This document shows, piece by piece, positions 1 to 11,494 of a stretch of DNA of 64,000 bases. This DNA comes from Dryomyza anilis (Eukaryota; Arthropoda; Insecta; Diptera; Dryomyzidae), in the NCBI GenBank assembly GCA_951804985.1, contig OX638134.1:76239679-76303678 (forward strand). The letters are read 5' to 3'. The notes below the pieces were generated by a model, which did not search any database, had not been told where the DNA came from, and saw only the letters and a program-made list of their open reading frames with translations. Every line of letters starts with the position of its first letter. The first letter of the stretch is position 1. A program made the position numbers and the translations under genes.

Positions 1-180
1 ACGAAGCTACATTCACCTTCCCATAACCTGGCGTTAGGCTGCCGTCGGCCGTTTCTCTAGGACAGACAACAGTCCAGTTTTGTTACAAACTCCGTTTATG
101 TATACCGGAAATCTGCCGAAAATCTGCTGATTTCCAACTTGAAATCTGCTGTGTTGCCTGTCGTTTTTACGCGCCGCCAG

Positions 181-366
181 AGACAAAATATCTGGCATTT
201 TTCAGGAATATTTCGGCAAACACAGAGATAATTTTGTTGAATTTTAATGGCAGATTCACGGCATATTTTCAGAACGGGCAGAAAACAGACAGCTTGTGAT
301 ACAAACTACGCTTTTATCTGTTTGAAGTATGTCGAAAAAATGTTTCTAAACTGCCTCGACTCAGCC
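181..366 (+). repeat. Dispersed repeat family A, copy 1
   Basis: Diverged copy of a repeat that recurs directly at about 588-838 and inverted at about 17126-17375. Shared blocks include the run around TTTTCAGGAATATTTCGGC and a downstream block with CTGTTTGAAGTATGTCG. Copies differ by many substitutions and small indels, so the family is old. No ORF or clear terminal repeats were found, and the family type is unknown. Confidence 0.6.
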
Positions 367-587
367 AATAATTTTGTTTGGGATTGCATCCTGTATATTT
401 TGTATGGGAATATATAAATTATTATTAAAATGGGAATTTTATGACATGGGATTTAACAATATCCATATCATCAGAAATAAGGTAGTGCGAATGTTGGAGA
501 TCGTCTGGTTGTACGAATATATTTTAATTTGTGATTTAAAAAAATATATTTTTTTGTTTCTACTTTTTAAATTACCCGAGAAAAAAA

Positions 588-838
588 TGTTGGCATTTTT
601 CTGGAATACTTCGGGCATATTTTCGGCAAACGCTCAGATATATATATAATATTTTGGGAAGTCTATAGCAGGTTATAAATTTGTGTGGACTTTTCATAGC
701 AGCTTCACGCCATTTTTGGGGATCGGACAGGAAACAGACAGTTTTTGATATAAACTCCGCCTTTGTCTGTTTGAAATATGTCGAGAAAATGTTTCTGAAC
801 TGCCTCAACCCTGCCAAAAATTTTATCTGTGGTACCGT
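588..838 (+). repeat. Dispersed repeat family A, copy 2
   Basis: Second direct copy of the family at 181-366. The shared order is a TGGCATTTTTCTGGAATA block, then a GAAACAGACAG block, then CTGTTTGAAATATGTCGAGAAAATG-type sequence and the CTGCCTCAACC block. It carries about 60 bp of extra sequence in the middle relative to copy 1. Bases 839-1430 are AT-rich and hold nothing else I recognise. Confidence 0.6.
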
Positions 839-1430
839 AATAGTGAAAAAATATTGAAAATTATAATATTCGAAAACGATTATTTGAATCATTTTGATAT
901 CTTGAATATACTTATTATTTGATTTGGTGGACTTTTAACATCTTGAACTAGAACGTTAACTAGATAAAGCGAAATTTAAAAATCTGCCACGCAGTTTTCA
1001 AATTTTCACAGTAGCCCACACAATTCTCAGATATTCTTAGATAATAAAATATTTTCAAATAAAAAAATATTCTAAAACAAAAGTATACAACATTTAGTTA
1101 TAATGATCATTAATAATTTAACTATCAATTGAAACCACTGAAAAAAAAAACTATTTTAACGACCTTGAAAAAACTAGAATGAAGTATCATCTATTCATAT
1201 TTAATAATGGTTAACGTCTCTATGTCTATAATTAAATTTGGAAAAAAATCTAAACTTTCGTCTCGTTTCACATTTAAAAATAAAAAAGTATAAAAAAACA
1301 AAAATCTTTTTATGTTTTCTATAACTTCTTCTTTCTTATTTGTGTTTTAAGAGTCTGCTGTAGTAAATGATTTCATGGTAAATTCTGCGAATTGAAGACT
1401 GAGTGCAAAAAAAGAAGAAAAAAGTTAAAC

Positions 1431-1732
1431 CAAGATCAGTGCGAAGCACATAAAACGGGTGTCGGGGTCAGGGTGCCGCCAAGAAAAAAGAAACAAGAGG
1501 CAGAGAGAGAAGCTGCGCTAAAATTGATGATCTCGGCAACGAAGGCAACGAACGGCAGATAAATGGTAGACAGATGTAAAGGTAGATGTGTTGTTGCTGT
1601 GTCAGGGATCCCGAAGACAAATTGAAATTTTTACCACAGATGTGGTATGGTCTGGAAGGAATGATAGGCTATTTATGGGCGAGATTGGACAAAGAGGCGT
1701 GGCACCTCCCATACAACCTAAATTTCAATACT
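1431..1732 (+). other. GC-richer block upstream of the 15-bp arrays
   Basis: Less AT-rich than its surroundings. An open frame starts with an ATG at 1586 (first residues MCCCCVRDPEDKLKF), continues about 40 residues into non-repetitive sequence and then enters the 15-bp array before a stop at about 1840. It could be the start of a decayed gene feeding the pentapeptide-like repeats, or a chance ORF. No known domain was recognised. Confidence 0.25.
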
Positions 1733-2340
1733 AAAACTCACCACACTAAAATTCACCACACAGTAAAACTCACTCAAAAACGCACCACACAAAAATTCAA
1801 CACTCTAAAATTCACTACACTAAAACCCACCACACGATAATTCTCCACACTTAAATTCACCACACTAAAACTGACCACACTATAATTCACCACACTAAAA
1901 TTTCACCACACTAGTACTCACCACACTAAAGCCCTCCACACTATAATTCACTAAAACTCACCACACTAAAATTCACTAAAACTCACCACAATAAAATTCA
2001 TCACATTAAAATTCATCACACTAAATTCACCACAATAAAATTCACTACACTAAAATTCACCACACTAAAACTCGCCACACTAAAACTCGCAACACTATAA
2101 TTCAGACTAAAATTCACCACACTAAAACCCACCACACTATAATTCACCACACTAAAACTCACCACACTAAAATTCACCACACTAAAACTGACCACACTTA
2201 AATTCACCACACTAAAACTCGCCACACCAAAACTCACCACATTAAAACTCACCACACTTAAACTCACCACAACAAAATTCACCACACCTAAACTCACCAC
2301 ACCGAAACTCACCACATTAAAACCTACCACTTTAAAACTT
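1733..2340 (+). repeat. 15-bp minisatellite (CTCACCACACTAAAA-type unit)
   Basis: About 40 tandem copies of a 15-bp unit, with occasional 1-nt indels in the left half. The right half (2143-2340) has no indels and reads on the + strand as pentapeptides K-(F/L)-T-T-(L/P). The in-frame TAA codons further left (for example 2140-2142) differ from the usual AAA codon by one base. It runs in phase into the next 15-bp array. It may be a plain minisatellite or a decayed repeat-protein exon. Confidence 0.85.
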
Positions 2341-2505
2341 CTCTGGGAAAAACTCTACGGGAAACAATTCTACGGGAAAGAATTCTACGGGAAAGAATTC
2401 TACGGGAAAGAACTCTACCGGGAAGAATTCTACGGCAAAGCGTTCTATGGGGAAGAATTTTACGGGGAAGATTTCTACTGGGGAAAATCTACGGGGAATC
2501 ACAGT
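2341..2505 (+). repeat. Second 15-bp array (TTCTACGGGAAAGAA unit)
   Basis: About ten copies of a different 15-bp unit directly follow the first array in the same reading phase. They read as F-Y-G-K-E pentapeptides, with variants such as L-Y-R-E-E and F-Y-G-E-D. Several base changes are synonymous (TTC/TTT, TAC/TAT, GGG/GGC). The frame stays open from 2143 to a TGA at 2524-2526. Bases 2527-3340 after it are AT-rich with no recognisable feature. Confidence 0.8.
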
Positions 2506-3399
2506 CTGAGAAAGAATTGTCTATGAGTAAAGCCTTTTTTTAGCGGAGAATTATTTTTGTTTTATTTACTACATTTATAAAACCAATAAAAAAACATCCA
2601 CAGTGAATCATGGGTCCATGATATAAATAATAAAAATGTTTTTTATATTAATAAAATCGCTCCATATCTTTGAATTCACAAAATCTTGGCACGAGTCGTG
2701 TACGGGTCCAGTTAGTTTAAAATATACAACGTTGCACCACATAATAAAATATATAAAAAAATTACTGCATTTTAACCGCAGTTTTTCATATAGACAAAAA
2801 AAAATAACAAAAAAATATAAAAATAAAAAATAAAAATAATATAAAACAAACAAAAAATACAGAACAATTTCAAAAAAGAACAAAAAATTAGTAATTGCAA
2901 ATTGTTCCGTATATTTCGGATTCTTGCATGCATCTACAAAATGCATCGCTTATATATACCATGTAGTACATATCTATATAAATAATTCTACCCAAAACTA
3001 AAACAAAATAAAAATAAAACTCTTAGTCGCCAAAAACAGTTTTTTCTACTCTCATTTTCATTCTTAACATTCCCCTAAAAAGAAAAAAAAACGCAAAGTC
3101 ACTATAAACATTCCCCCTTTTTAAGCTGCCGCACTTTTATTTTTAGTTGAATTTAGTACTGATCATGCAGATCATGCAATGGGTCTGATAAATTGTAGCC
3201 GTTGTATTTTTAGTTTTTAGTTTTATGAAATTGTAGATCGTTGTCGCTATGTATCCGTAGTATATAAGAAATGCAAGAAATACAAAAAAAATTTGCCTAC
3301 ACTGCAAAAAGTGATTTCAATCGATTTTTATTTAAATTAATGCACGTCATCCAAATAGAAAAATGTAGAAAGAATATTAAAAATTGAATTTTTATTGAA

Positions 3400-5790
3400 A
3401 ATTTTAATTTTTACTGAAAATTTCAATAAATTGAATAAATTGAATTTTTAATAAAAATTGAATTTTTAGTAAGAAATTGAATTTTTAGTGAAAAATTGAA
3501 TTTTAGTGAAAAAATTGAATTTTTAGCGAAAAATTGAATTTTTAGTGAAAAATTGAATTTTTAGTGAAAAATTGAATTTTTAGTGAAAAATTGAATTTTT
3601 AGTGAAAAATTGAATTTTTAGTGAAAAATTGAATTTTTAGTGAAAAATTGAATTTTTATTGAAAAATTGAATTTTTAGTGAAAAATTGAATTTTTAGTGA
3701 AAAATTGAATTTTTAGTGAAAAATTGAATTTTTAGTGAAAAATTGAATTTTTAGTGAAAAATTGAATTTTTAGTGAAAAATTGAATTTTTAGTGAAAAAT
3801 TGAATTTTTAGTGAAAAATTGAATTTTTGGTGAAAAATTGAATTTTTAGTGAAAAATTGAATTTTTAGTGAAAAATTGAATTTTTAGTGAAAAATTGAAT
3901 TTTTAGTGAAAAATTGAATTTTTTAGTGAAAAATTGAATTTTTAGTGAAAAATTGAATTTTTAGTGAAAAATTGAATTTTTAGTGAAAAATTGAATTTTT
4001 GGTGAAAAATTGAATTTTTAGTGAAAAATTGAATTTTTAGTGAAAAATTGAATTTTTAGTGAAAAATTGAATTTTTAGTGAAAAATTGAATTTTTTAGTG
4101 AAAAATTGAATTTTTAGTGAAAAATTGAATTTTTAGTAAAAAATTGAATTTTTAGTGAAAAATTGAATTTTTTAGTGAAAAATTGAATTTTTAGTGAAAA
4201 ATTGAATTTTTAGTGAAAAATTGAATTTTTAGTGAAAAATTGAATTTTTAGTGAAAAATTGAATTTTTAGTGAAAAATTGAATTTTTAGTGAAAAATTGA
4301 ATTTTTAGTGAAAAATTGAATTTTTAATGAAAATTTGAATTTTTAGTGAAAATTTGAATTTTTAGTGAAAAATTGAATTTTTAATGAAAAATTGAATTTT
4401 TAGTGAAAAATTGAATTTTAAGTGAAAAATTGAATTTTTAGTGAAAAATTGAATTTTTAGTGAAAAATTGAATTATTGAATTTTTTGTGAAAAATTGAAT
4501 TTTTTGTGAAAAATTGAATTTTTTGTGAAAAATTGAATTTTTTGTGAAAAATTGAATTTTAAGTAATAAATTGAATTTTTAGTGAAAAATTGAATTTTAG
4601 TGAAAAAATTGAATTTTTAGCGAAAAATTGAATTTTTAGTGAAAAATTGAATTTTTAGTGAAAAATTGAATTTTTAGTGAAAAATTGAATTTTTAGTGAA
4701 AAATTGAATTTTTAGTGAAAAATTGAATTTTTAGTGAAAAATTGAATTTTTATTGAAAAATTGAATTTTTAGTGAAAAATTGAATTTTTAGTGAAAAATT
4801 GAATTTTTAGTGAAAAATTGAATTTTTAGTGAAAAATTGAATTTTTAGTGAAAAATTGAATTTTTAGTGAAAAATTGAATTTTTAGTGAAAAATTGAATT
4901 TTTAGTGAAAAATTGAATTTTTAGTGAAAAATTGAATTTTTAGTGAAAAATTGAATTTTTAGTGAAAAATTGAATTTTTAGTGAAAAATTGAATTTTTAG
5001 TGAAAAATTGAATTTTTAGTGAAAAATTGAATTTTTAGTGAAAAATTGAATTTTTAGTGAAAAATTGAATTTTTAGTGAAAAATTGAATTTTTAGTGAAA
5101 AATTGAATTTTTTAGTGAAAAATTGAATTTTTAGTGAAAAATTGAATTTTTAGTGAAAAATTGAATTTTTAGTGAAAAATTGAATTTTTAGTGAAAAATT
5201 GAATTTTTAGTGAAAAATTGAATTTTTTAGTGAAAAATTGAATTTTTAGTGAAAAATTGAATTTTTAGTGAAAAATAGAATTTTTAGTGAAAAATTGAAT
5301 TTTTAGTGAAAAATTGAATTTTTAGTGAAAAATTGAATTTTTAGTGAAAAATTGAATTTTTAGTGAAAAATTGAATTTTTAGTGAAAAATTGAATTTTTA
5401 ATGAAAAATTGAATTTTTAGTGAAAATTTGAATTTTTAGTGAAAAATTGAATTTTTAATGAAAAATTGAATTTTTAGTGAAAAATTGAATTTTAAGTGAA
5501 AAATTGAATTTTTAGTGAAAAATTGAATTTTTAGTGAAAAATTGAATTTTTAGTGAAAAATTGAATTATTGAATTTTTTGTGAAAAATTGAATTTTTTGT
5601 GAAAAATTGAATTTTTTGTGAAAAATTGAATTTTAAGTAATAAATTGAATTTTTAGTGAAAAATTGAATTTTTAGTGAAAAATTGAATTTTAAGTGAAAA
5701 ATTGAAATTTATTGAACATTTCAATTTTTAATGAAAAATTTATTATTTTGTGAAAATTTGATTTTTTAGTGAAAAATTGAATTGCCATGT
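3400..5790 (+). repeat. 19-bp satellite array 1 with higher-order structure
   Basis: About 120 tandem copies of the 19-bp unit TTGAATTTTTAGTGAAAAA. Rare variants come in pairs spaced about 1094 bp apart: TTTTAGCGAA at 3521 and 4615, a TATTG variant at 3657 and 4751, and an AATTATTGAA joint at 4471 and 5564. So a block of about 1.09 kb was itself tandemly duplicated, with later one-unit (19 bp) losses. There is no coding potential. Confidence 0.97.
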
Positions 5791-5959
5791 TTTTCTTTAT
5801 TTGTTGAACATTGTCTTTTTATCAATTTGAGTTTTCTGTTCGATTTTTTTTAATTCCATTGAGAATACTTTAATTAATATTTTATTATGTGACCAAAGTT
5901 ATGACCAGTCAAACCTCATTGAATATAATTTTGAAGGTATAGCTAGCTATAATATATGG

Positions 5960-6063
5960 GTATTTCCTAGGGTTCCGGACCGAACATTCGTACGCTCATC
6001 TCAAAGTCTCAAAGTAAAATTAATGAATTTACTTGATTTGTTTTGTGCAAGTAGTATTTAAAT
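5960..6063 (+). repeat. Dispersed family X copy 1, left part
   Basis: Matches the reverse complement of 31018-31110. It is separated from its continuation at 7622 by the hAT-like element at 6064-7621. The two halves join at the duplicated 8-mer ATTTAAAT, which occurs once in the uninterrupted paralogue at 31018-31025. Confidence 0.75.
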
Positions 6064-6546
6064 TAAAGATGGGCATGTGAGCGTGATTCACGTGAATCAC
6101 TAATTTTGAATCCTAATTTTGCTCACGTGATTGTGAGTAGACCCAAAAATACCGTGAGTGTGCGTGAGTACAATTTTTTCGTGAGTGAGTGTGCGTGAGT
6201 CGAATATTTCATAAAATAAAAAAATCTCACTTTTAATTTTTTGCGATTTTTCTATATTTTTGCTGAACTACAGAACAAGTAGGACCACCCCTTGAACTCA
6301 GAAGGCTTCAGGAAAGCGACTGCTCACTTTTCTGAACAATAATAAATCAAACCCTTTCCAACGAACGTAATATACCCACTCAACTCAGAATAAGTTGCAA
6401 GATTTCAGTCAACAATTGAGCTAACCCCTGCAAACCAGCCGTACTTAGTATGGGCTAGTCAATTTTTGTGGGGTCATGTCAATAGTTTTTGCTTGGTTTC
6501 ATGGAAATCGATAGAGAACTCAATTTTTTTTTATTTACTCATTTTT

Positions 6547-6850
6547 GTAGCCGCGGTAGCTTAGTGGTTAGTGTGTTGGACTGCGAGCCGAAAGGTCCCC
6601 GGTTCAAGTCTGGACTGGGGCTAACAACATCTTTTCATAGAAACATTTTTCTATACCGCGCTACCTCTCGTCAGTAAATGGCAAACCTACGAGAGTAAAA
6701 CCATTGCCTGTGAAAAAGCTCTCACCCGCCGTTCGGATTCGGCAATAAACTGTAGGTCCCACCACTTTGAGTACAAATATAACACGCACAGCTCAAAATG
6801 GTGAGAGTTCTATACAGTTCTATATGTAGCGCCAAATTATTATTATTATT
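6547..6850 (+). mobile_element. tRNA-derived SINE family 1, copy 1
   Basis: Starts with a tRNA-like head with A-box-like TAGCTTAGTGG and B-box-like GGTTCAAGTC (6601-6610). A shared body follows that ends GTAGCGCCAAA and then an ATT-rich tail. Near-identical copies lie at 12579-12897 and, inverted, at 19914-20218 and 28754-29010. It lies inside hAT-like element 1. No convincing target duplication was seen for this copy. Confidence 0.85.
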
Positions 6851-7206
6851 TTTGAAAAAAGGTGAATTTTCAATTTCAACTATACATGATAACTCTGTAT
6901 TGACTTCCTTTTGTTTATTAAGTTTAATTTGTTCCAGGAGTTCGTGTGGGGTCCCGTTTTTATTCGAGTTATAAATGTAGTAACCAAAAAAATCGCTTTA
7001 AAAATAGTTTTTCCCAAGGTCAATTCAACCCTGGTACATTCTACTCCGGACTATTTTTTTTATTGATAATTCTTTTCCACAGATAATTTTTCCAGAGACA
7101 ATTCTCAAAGATTTTACACGAATTGTTCTTGTTCGAGTCAATTTTACGTTTTTATATGAAAAGCACATCGAAGGTCTTCCACATTTCCATCTCCGTTAAA
7201 AATTGA

Positions 7207-7329
7207 TATATAATAATAATAATAATAGTTTGGCGCTACAGTCCTGTCTAGAACTTCGGCCGAGCTCTCTCACCATTTTGAGCTGTGCGTGTTATATTTG
7301 TACTCAAAGTGGTGGGACCTACAGTTTAA
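7207..7329 (-). mobile_element. SINE family 1, 3'-end fragment
   Basis: Only the last part of the SINE body is present, inverted: ATT-type tail, then GTTTGGCGCTACAG through the GGTGGGACCTACAG block. The tRNA-like head is missing. It also lies inside hAT-like element 1, in the opposite orientation to the copy at 6547. Confidence 0.75.
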
Positions 7330-7621
7330 TTGAAATATATTTTATTAAAATCCATAACATCATAACATCATTATTGGGTTTTATGTATGAAATATGTATT
7401 TTTATGCATTATGAAAAGAATATCAAAAAAAACGTGATTTAGCGTGATTCACGTGAATCAAGCGTGATCACGCGTGATTGTGATTGAATCTTAATTTTAC
7501 TCACGTGATTGTGATTGTGAGTGAGTGTGAGTAGATCAAAAAAAGGCCGTGAGTGAGTGTGCGTGATTAGAAAAAATCTTTCGTGAGCGTGAGTCAAAAC
7601 TCACTCACGTGCCCAACTCTA

Positions 7622-8270
7622 ATTTAAATATAACTAAATATCTGCAAAAAGAATTATATGTGGTAGATCAAAAAAAGATATAAATTAAATAGTATCGTTC
7701 CGGACGGAACATAAACGGAAGTAAATGTCAAAGTTAATATGGAAATTCAGCGAATTTTGCGTACAAATGATTTTTTTGAAATATTTAAAAAAATAGCTTA
7801 AATCATGTGCTTTTTTTGTATGTTTACACATTTTTACTACAGTTTATAGTTTTTTCATAATAAATCACAGTAAAATTCCGAACGTGGCATAGAAATCATC
7901 ACAACGATTATTTTTCTAAAAATATTTTTGTCATACAATATATATATTTTTTTTTAATTATTTCAGAAGATAGCTGAGACAATTTATTTTATTTTTGTTA
8001 ATATACACTTTGTTCCTAAAGTTTATAGTTATTTCGTAATAAATCACATAATAATTCTGCACGTTCTGTACGAAAATTTGCACTACGACTATTTGCTAAC
8101 GTTGGTTGACGTTTTTCTGGAAATTCCCATATGGCATAAAAAATTCCCGTATATTTAAAAAAAATATATATATGGCAAACTAGATCTATTATTCTATGCA
8201 TCCTTTTACTATGATATTGCAAATCAGTTTTTTTGCTCTGAGAATAATTTTTTAAAGAAATATATTTTTT
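7622..8270 (+). repeat. Dispersed family X copy 1, right part
   Basis: Continuation of 5960-6063. It matches the reverse complement of about 30500-31017 over several hundred bp. It contains two internal copies (near 7850 and 8020) of a block with AGTTTATAG and TAATAAATCACA, also present twice in the other copy. Motifs such as TTCCGGACGGAAC recur. The class of repeat is unknown. Confidence 0.7.
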
Positions 8271-8542
8271 GATAATTTTTTAAATGTGGCCAACCGAAAA
8301 AAACGTTTATAATGGATCAAATGAAATTTAAATTTTATTATTAAAAATTTTAAACTATTAGATTTGACGGGCTTTAGTTAAAGAGTTTATTAACTACCGA
8401 AAGAATATTCTTAATGCAAATAATGCCAAACTTTGTGCACAGTGTTGCCACTTAATTAGCATAAAATAAACTTTATTTACAGTGTTGCCACTTAATAAGC
8501 ATATAATAAACTATATAAATATTCAAAATTTTAAAAACATAC

Positions 8543-9439
8543 CTCTTTTTTGTTGTAAAATGACGTTTATCGTGGCTGACAATACAAGAAGTCAATTTAA
8601 TTTTTTTTTTTTTGCTTTTTTTTTATTTCAGTATTCCACACACTTTTTGTATTTTTTTTAGGGTGCTTTGAATAATTTTTGTTTTCCGCTTTATGCTTGG
8701 TATTTATTGTTGGCTTTTATTTCAAATTAACGGCCAATTCGAAGAACTAATTAATAAACAACACACACAAATGGAAAGACAGACAAACGTGTGAATTTTT
8801 ACTTTTGCACAAAAACACACTAAATCTAAACACTTTTTCGATGACTTTGAAGTTTGACAAACGTTAGTAGAGATCGCCGGAAATAGCAGTTAAATGTTTA
8901 ATTTTTTTTTATTGACTAACAAAAACTAAGAGGACGATTCACTTTCGTTGCACAAACAACTGTTGCTTTTTTTGGCCAACTCGTAACGTGTTTAGTACCA
9001 ACCAACAAAAAAAAAGATACAAAAAGACACACAAAAGACACTTTTTAGTACTTCTTAGTTGGCTATAATCCTTGGCCAGCACAATACCTAATCAGCGCCA
9101 CAAAACACCGCAGTCAGTCGTAGCAGCAGAAGAAGAACAGGCAACAAAAACTCGTTTTGGCCAAAACACAGCACACAACAAGTATCGCTGATTCTGTTTA
9201 GAATACAACAACAACAACGAAAATCCAAACGGCAATAACAACAACACGCAGCACTAGACAACTGTCCGGTTAGAACAAAACCGAAGACACGTCGCGCCTC
9301 ACAACAGGAGGAGGAATCCAAAAATAATACATACGAATTTTACGTTTGTATTGCAGACGATGATGCTTCGTAAATTCGTACGTGCGATAGAATCGTAAAA
9401 AAACGACTACGAGAACGACGCACCTTCGACTTCCACACT
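8543..9439 (-). other. Probable first (5' UTR) exon of a minus-strand gene
   Basis: A GC-richer block that reads like a long fly 5' leader on the minus strand. It begins near an initiator-like TTCAGTG (A at 9439) and contains CAACA/GTTGTT-rich sequence. It ends at a good donor AAGAG|GTATGTTTTT (GT at 8542-8541). No long ORF starts in it, so coding exons would lie further left, beyond the window, or in unrecognised small exons. The alternative is a regulatory CpG-like island with no exon. Confidence 0.4.
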
Positions 9440-9900
9440 GAATAACCGCCGAACAACAACTGACGACGCAATGTGTTCGGTAGTGTCGTGTTGGTTGGGT
9501 TCGATTCGGCCAAAGTCGCGTCCGTCTGCGGCGCTCTTTTCTTTTTTTTTTTTTTTTTGGCTTACTCAAAACAACTCTTGCATTGGTTGGTTTTGGAAGA
9601 GGGGAGGAAGGTGGCGGAGAAGAACTCGGTCTCTTACAGTGTAGCACAACGCACAACATGATGCACTGAACTATGAAAACCTGTTTGTTCTTCATTGTGT
9701 TGTTTAGTAGGGGGTGGGGGAGCGCGTGTACTCTCTAGGTTACTCTCCGTCTCTTTGTGTTGCATTTTAGACTCTTTGTTTCTTGCTTTGCAGCACTGTT
9801 TTTGAGTCATCCAATCAGCTGGGGCTACACAACGTGCTCCACCTTGCAGCGAGTATAATTTTCTCTGTTTTGATTGGGAAACAGTGTTGCTTTGTTGATT
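9440..9900. promoter_or_regulatory. Probable promoter-proximal region
   Basis: Upstream of the initiator-like site at 9439 on the minus strand. It is notably GC-richer than the region's average, with GCGTCC/GGCGCC-type motifs around 9510-9535, a T-tract at about 9540-9560 and a CCAATCAG box near 9811. It looks like a core-promoter and proximal enhancer region. Bases 9900-10457 are AT-rich and show nothing else. Confidence 0.35.
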
Positions 9901-10465
9901 TGGGAATTTAAGAAAGTCGGTAAAATTTAATTCGCTACAGACATAAGATATATTATTCTATAAGTTCAATATTGAACAATTGGGTCTGATTTGAAATAGA
10001 ATACATTTCTCTTTCTAATGGCTTAGTCGTTTTAAAATGTCTAATACAAAAATAATAGGAAATGTTGGTCCAAAAGTTATAAAACCGATTTTGATGGTCA
10101 GCACATAATTTTTTTTAACACCATCACAAAACTCATCAATAATGCACCTACACTGAAAGATTTAGAGTGGGACCTCAACGCTTACAGTAGTTTATTAACT
10201 TTTTTTTATAAAACATGAAAAAGTGTAAAATATTCTTCGACGTGAGTGAAAGTTTCAACGAAATCAAAAATTATAAATCTCAAAAATGCCCGGTTTGATA
10301 ATAAAATTTTTAATGAAATTTGCGTTAAAAAAATATATATTTTTAATATGTATTAATTAAAGTTGCTGTTGGTGAGTTTTATTTTTGTTCTGTTTTTTAT
10401 ATTCAAATTTTCACCAAGAAATTAAATGTTCAGTGAATGTCTTATATCTAATTTATAATTTAAAT

Positions 10466-11303
10466 TAGAGATGGATGCGTGCCGTGCTTTTTTCGTATCA
10501 CGCCCGAAAATCTGAGTTCGTGCGTGCAAATCTTCGTGCGTGCTAGTTGCTGTCGTGCCCGTGCGTGTCCGTGCCTCCTAAATCAGGCACGCGCCCATTA
10601 AAGATTTTTTTTATAGTTTCTACCCCAATTTAAAAAAACCCCTTTCAGCTTCAGAATATAAAAATTTTGTGATATTTTAGCCTTTTCTTAAAAATCTGTT
10701 GTTTTTGTTTTACTTAGAATAAAACAATATCAAACTTAATTTTTGAATTATTTATTACAGGGACTAAAACCTATTGGAATATCGGTTCCGGTTCGGGTTC
10801 GAAGAATTTTTAAATTGTGGTTTCGATTCCGCTTTCAACCAACACATAAAATGGATTTCGATTCCGGTTCCATCTATTTTTTAAAACGATTTCGATTCCG
10901 GTTCTTTGCGTTCCCTGACAGGGACTATAGTATCTGTTCCGGTTCTGGTTCCGATATTTTTAAATAGCGGTACCGATTCCAACCAGAAATAAACATATAT
11001 TCTTCGATTCCAGTTCCCGTTCAACACATTTTTAATAACGATTCTGGTTCCAAAAATCTAAACGGTTCCGGTATTATTTTTCACGTTTTGCTTGCTTTTT
11101 CATGTTTTTCCGTGATTTTTTCGTGTTTTTCCGTGTTTTGTGTTGTTTTTCTGTATTTCTTCGTGTCTTTTAAAACCCCGTGTTTTATCGTGTTTCTCGT
11201 GCGTGCCTGTAATTTTACTCGTCGGGCTCGTGCTCGTGCGTGTCACCTATCGGCGTGCCCGTGCGTGTCCGTGCCATCAAAAACTGACACGCGCCCATCT
11301 CTA
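10466..11303. mobile_element. hAT-like non-autonomous DNA transposon 2
   Basis: Ends are TAGAGATGGATGCGTG (left) and CGCGCCCATCTCTA (right), a terminal inverted repeat fitting YARNG. It is flanked by ATTTAAAT (10458-10465) and ATATAAAT (11304-11311), an 8-bp duplication with one difference. The sub-terminal parts consist of CGTGCGTG-like repeats, and the middle carries degenerate GATTCCGGTTC repeats and CGTGTTTTTC repeats. It has no transposase. It is related in its ends to the element at 6064. Confidence 0.8.
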
Positions 11304-11494
11304 ATATAAATCTTATAGCCCTATTGTGGCATTGAGTCACAGCTCAATGAGAGGAGTTTTTTTGTTAGTATAATTGCGATCAAATTTGTATTCTGCAAAT
11401 CAGCAAATAACCAAGACTGTGGGAAAGAGAATTTCACGTCATATTTGATGTTTAATTTTTAATTAATTAAAAATAAATGTAAACAAACAACATA

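Larger units (their letters stand above)
6064..7621. mobile_element. hAT-like non-autonomous DNA transposon 1
   Basis: It has inverted ends TAAAGATGGGCATGTGA (left) and, read inward on the other strand, TAGAGTTGGGCACGTGAGTGAG-like sequence. Both fit the hAT terminal pattern YARNG. A perfect 8-bp duplication ATTTAAAT flanks it (6056-6063 and 7622-7629). The sub-terminal regions are built of short GTGAGTG/CGTGATT repeats. It has no transposase ORF. It carries a tRNA-derived SINE and a SINE fragment as later insertions. The empty site is visible in the paralogue at 31018-31025. Confidence 0.85.

Noticed and set aside
2016..2330. Minus-strand 104-codon frame rich in SVV/NFSVV
   Set aside because: Antisense of the 15-bp array. 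If anything codes here the + frame is the better candidate, because it continues through the second array.
3400..5790. CRISPR-like array
   Set aside because: Units are contiguous with no unique spacers and the genome is eukaryotic; it is a satellite.
6547..6620. A functional tRNA gene
   Set aside because: The head is shared by all SINE copies, the anticodon loop is a base short and pairing is imperfect; it is a SINE head.
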